This document shows, in pieces, positions 5,850 to 6,260 of a stretch of 6,260 nucleotides of DNA (position 1 is its first letter; every line of letters begins with the position of its first letter). The stretch comes from Candidatus Auribacterota bacterium (lineage in GTDB: Bacteria; Auribacterota; JAFGBW01): positions 1 through 6,260 of the forward strand of contig JAFGBW010000196.1 in NCBI GenBank assembly GCA_016932965.1. Direction: 5' to 3'. A program made the translations under genes and the position numbers. The notes under the pieces are model-generated. The model was given only the letters and a program-made list of their open reading frames with translations. It did no database searches and was not told the origin of the DNA.

Positions 5850-6260
5850 ATGAAAAAATATCACTGCTCCAAATGCAATGTTTCACTGGAAGAAAGCAGG
5901 GTTCAGCCGATCAAATCCGGCATACAAATCATGGGGTATATGTGTCCCAAATGTCATGGGCCTTGTTTTGAGGAAGAAGTTCCTGTGTCGTCCTCTGAAA
6001 AAAATCCTCCGGAAAAAGCGCTTCTTGATTCCAAACCTTTCAGGGGATACAAAGGATTATGGATCATTCTCGGGGTGCTTTTGCTGGGGTATGCTGTCCT
6101 GCATATTTCCTGGAATTATCACACAGGAAAAAACTTATCAAAAACCAGAAAAATGCTGGAAACGCACCGGGAGAAAATGGACAAAGACGAGGAACAAGGG
6201 AAGGGCCACGATATTTTTGATCATCTGGATCCTGTCTTACAGAATAAAAAGACCATGTAA
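5850..6260 (+). CDS. Small zinc-ribbon protein with one transmembrane helix
   Basis: This 136-aa protein was not recognised as a named family. It opens with a zinc-ribbon pattern: C6-x-x-C9 in YHCSKCN, then C32-x-x-C35 in YMCPKCHGPC with an extra C39, which would bind one zinc. A low-complexity Ser/Glu/Pro linker follows (43-62), then one strong membrane helix at about 69-88 (GLWIILGVLLLGYAVLHISW). The highly charged tail (93-136) contains KTRKMLETHREKMDKDEEQ, likely helical or coiled coil. Positive residues just before the helix (SKPFRGYK) suggest the zinc ribbon faces the cytoplasm and the tail the periplasm. It may anchor or sense something at the membrane, but no function can be assigned. 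An alternative start at 5799 would add 17 residues and has no good ribosome-binding site. The TAA is the last codon of the window, so the gene is complete; any operon partner lies outside. Confidence 0.72.
   Translation: MKKYHCSKCNVSLEESRVQPIKSGIQIMGYMCPKCHGPCFEEEVPVSSSEKNPPEKALLDSKPFRGYKGLWIILGVLLLGYAVLHISWNYHTGKNLSKTRKMLETHREKMDKDEEQGKGHDIFDHLDPVLQNKKTM

Overview
The window looks like an ordinary chromosomal stretch of a Gram-negative, moderate-GC bacterium. The mix of gene families suggests an environmental deltaproteobacterium, most likely of the Desulfobacterales type: a CHASE4 hybrid histidine kinase with two receivers, a DUF3795 Cys-rich protein, and intergenic spaces with short period-9 repeats. 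This placement is an inference from gene content and style; no rRNA or marker gene is present. Two predicted Sec signal peptides agree with a Gram-negative cell envelope.

Layout. Positions 1-249 hold the C-terminal end of a DUF3795 Cys-rich protein (+). It is followed 69 nt later by a secreted metallo-beta-lactamase-fold hydrolase (319-1158, +), possibly in the same transcript. An uncharacterised exported protein of 231 aa lies at 1255-1950 (-), convergent with the hydrolase. A 304-nt divergent intergenic space (1951-2254) holds a REP-like hairpin, a perfect 10-bp palindrome and candidate promoters for both sides. The largest gene (2255-4789, +, GTG start) encodes an 844-aa membrane-bound hybrid sensor kinase: TM, CHASE4, TM, HisKA, HATPase, REC1, REC2. 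A 273-nt convergent spacer (4790-5062) carries three clusters of CACGAAA-like heptamers with 9-nt period. Then comes a DUF2238/YjdF-type inner-membrane protein (5063-5659, -). Last, and divergent from it, is a small zinc-ribbon protein with one TM helix (5850-6260, +), complete at the very end of the window.

How the genes relate. No multi-gene system is evident: orientations alternate and the spacers are long. The kinase has no adjacent response regulator with an output domain, so its partner must lie elsewhere. The most distinctive molecular feature is that its first receiver has Glu where the phospho-accepting Asp should be, while the second receiver is intact. I do not see a convincing new defence, mobile or biosynthetic system here. 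The unrecognised exported protein and the zinc-ribbon/TM protein are the true unknowns.
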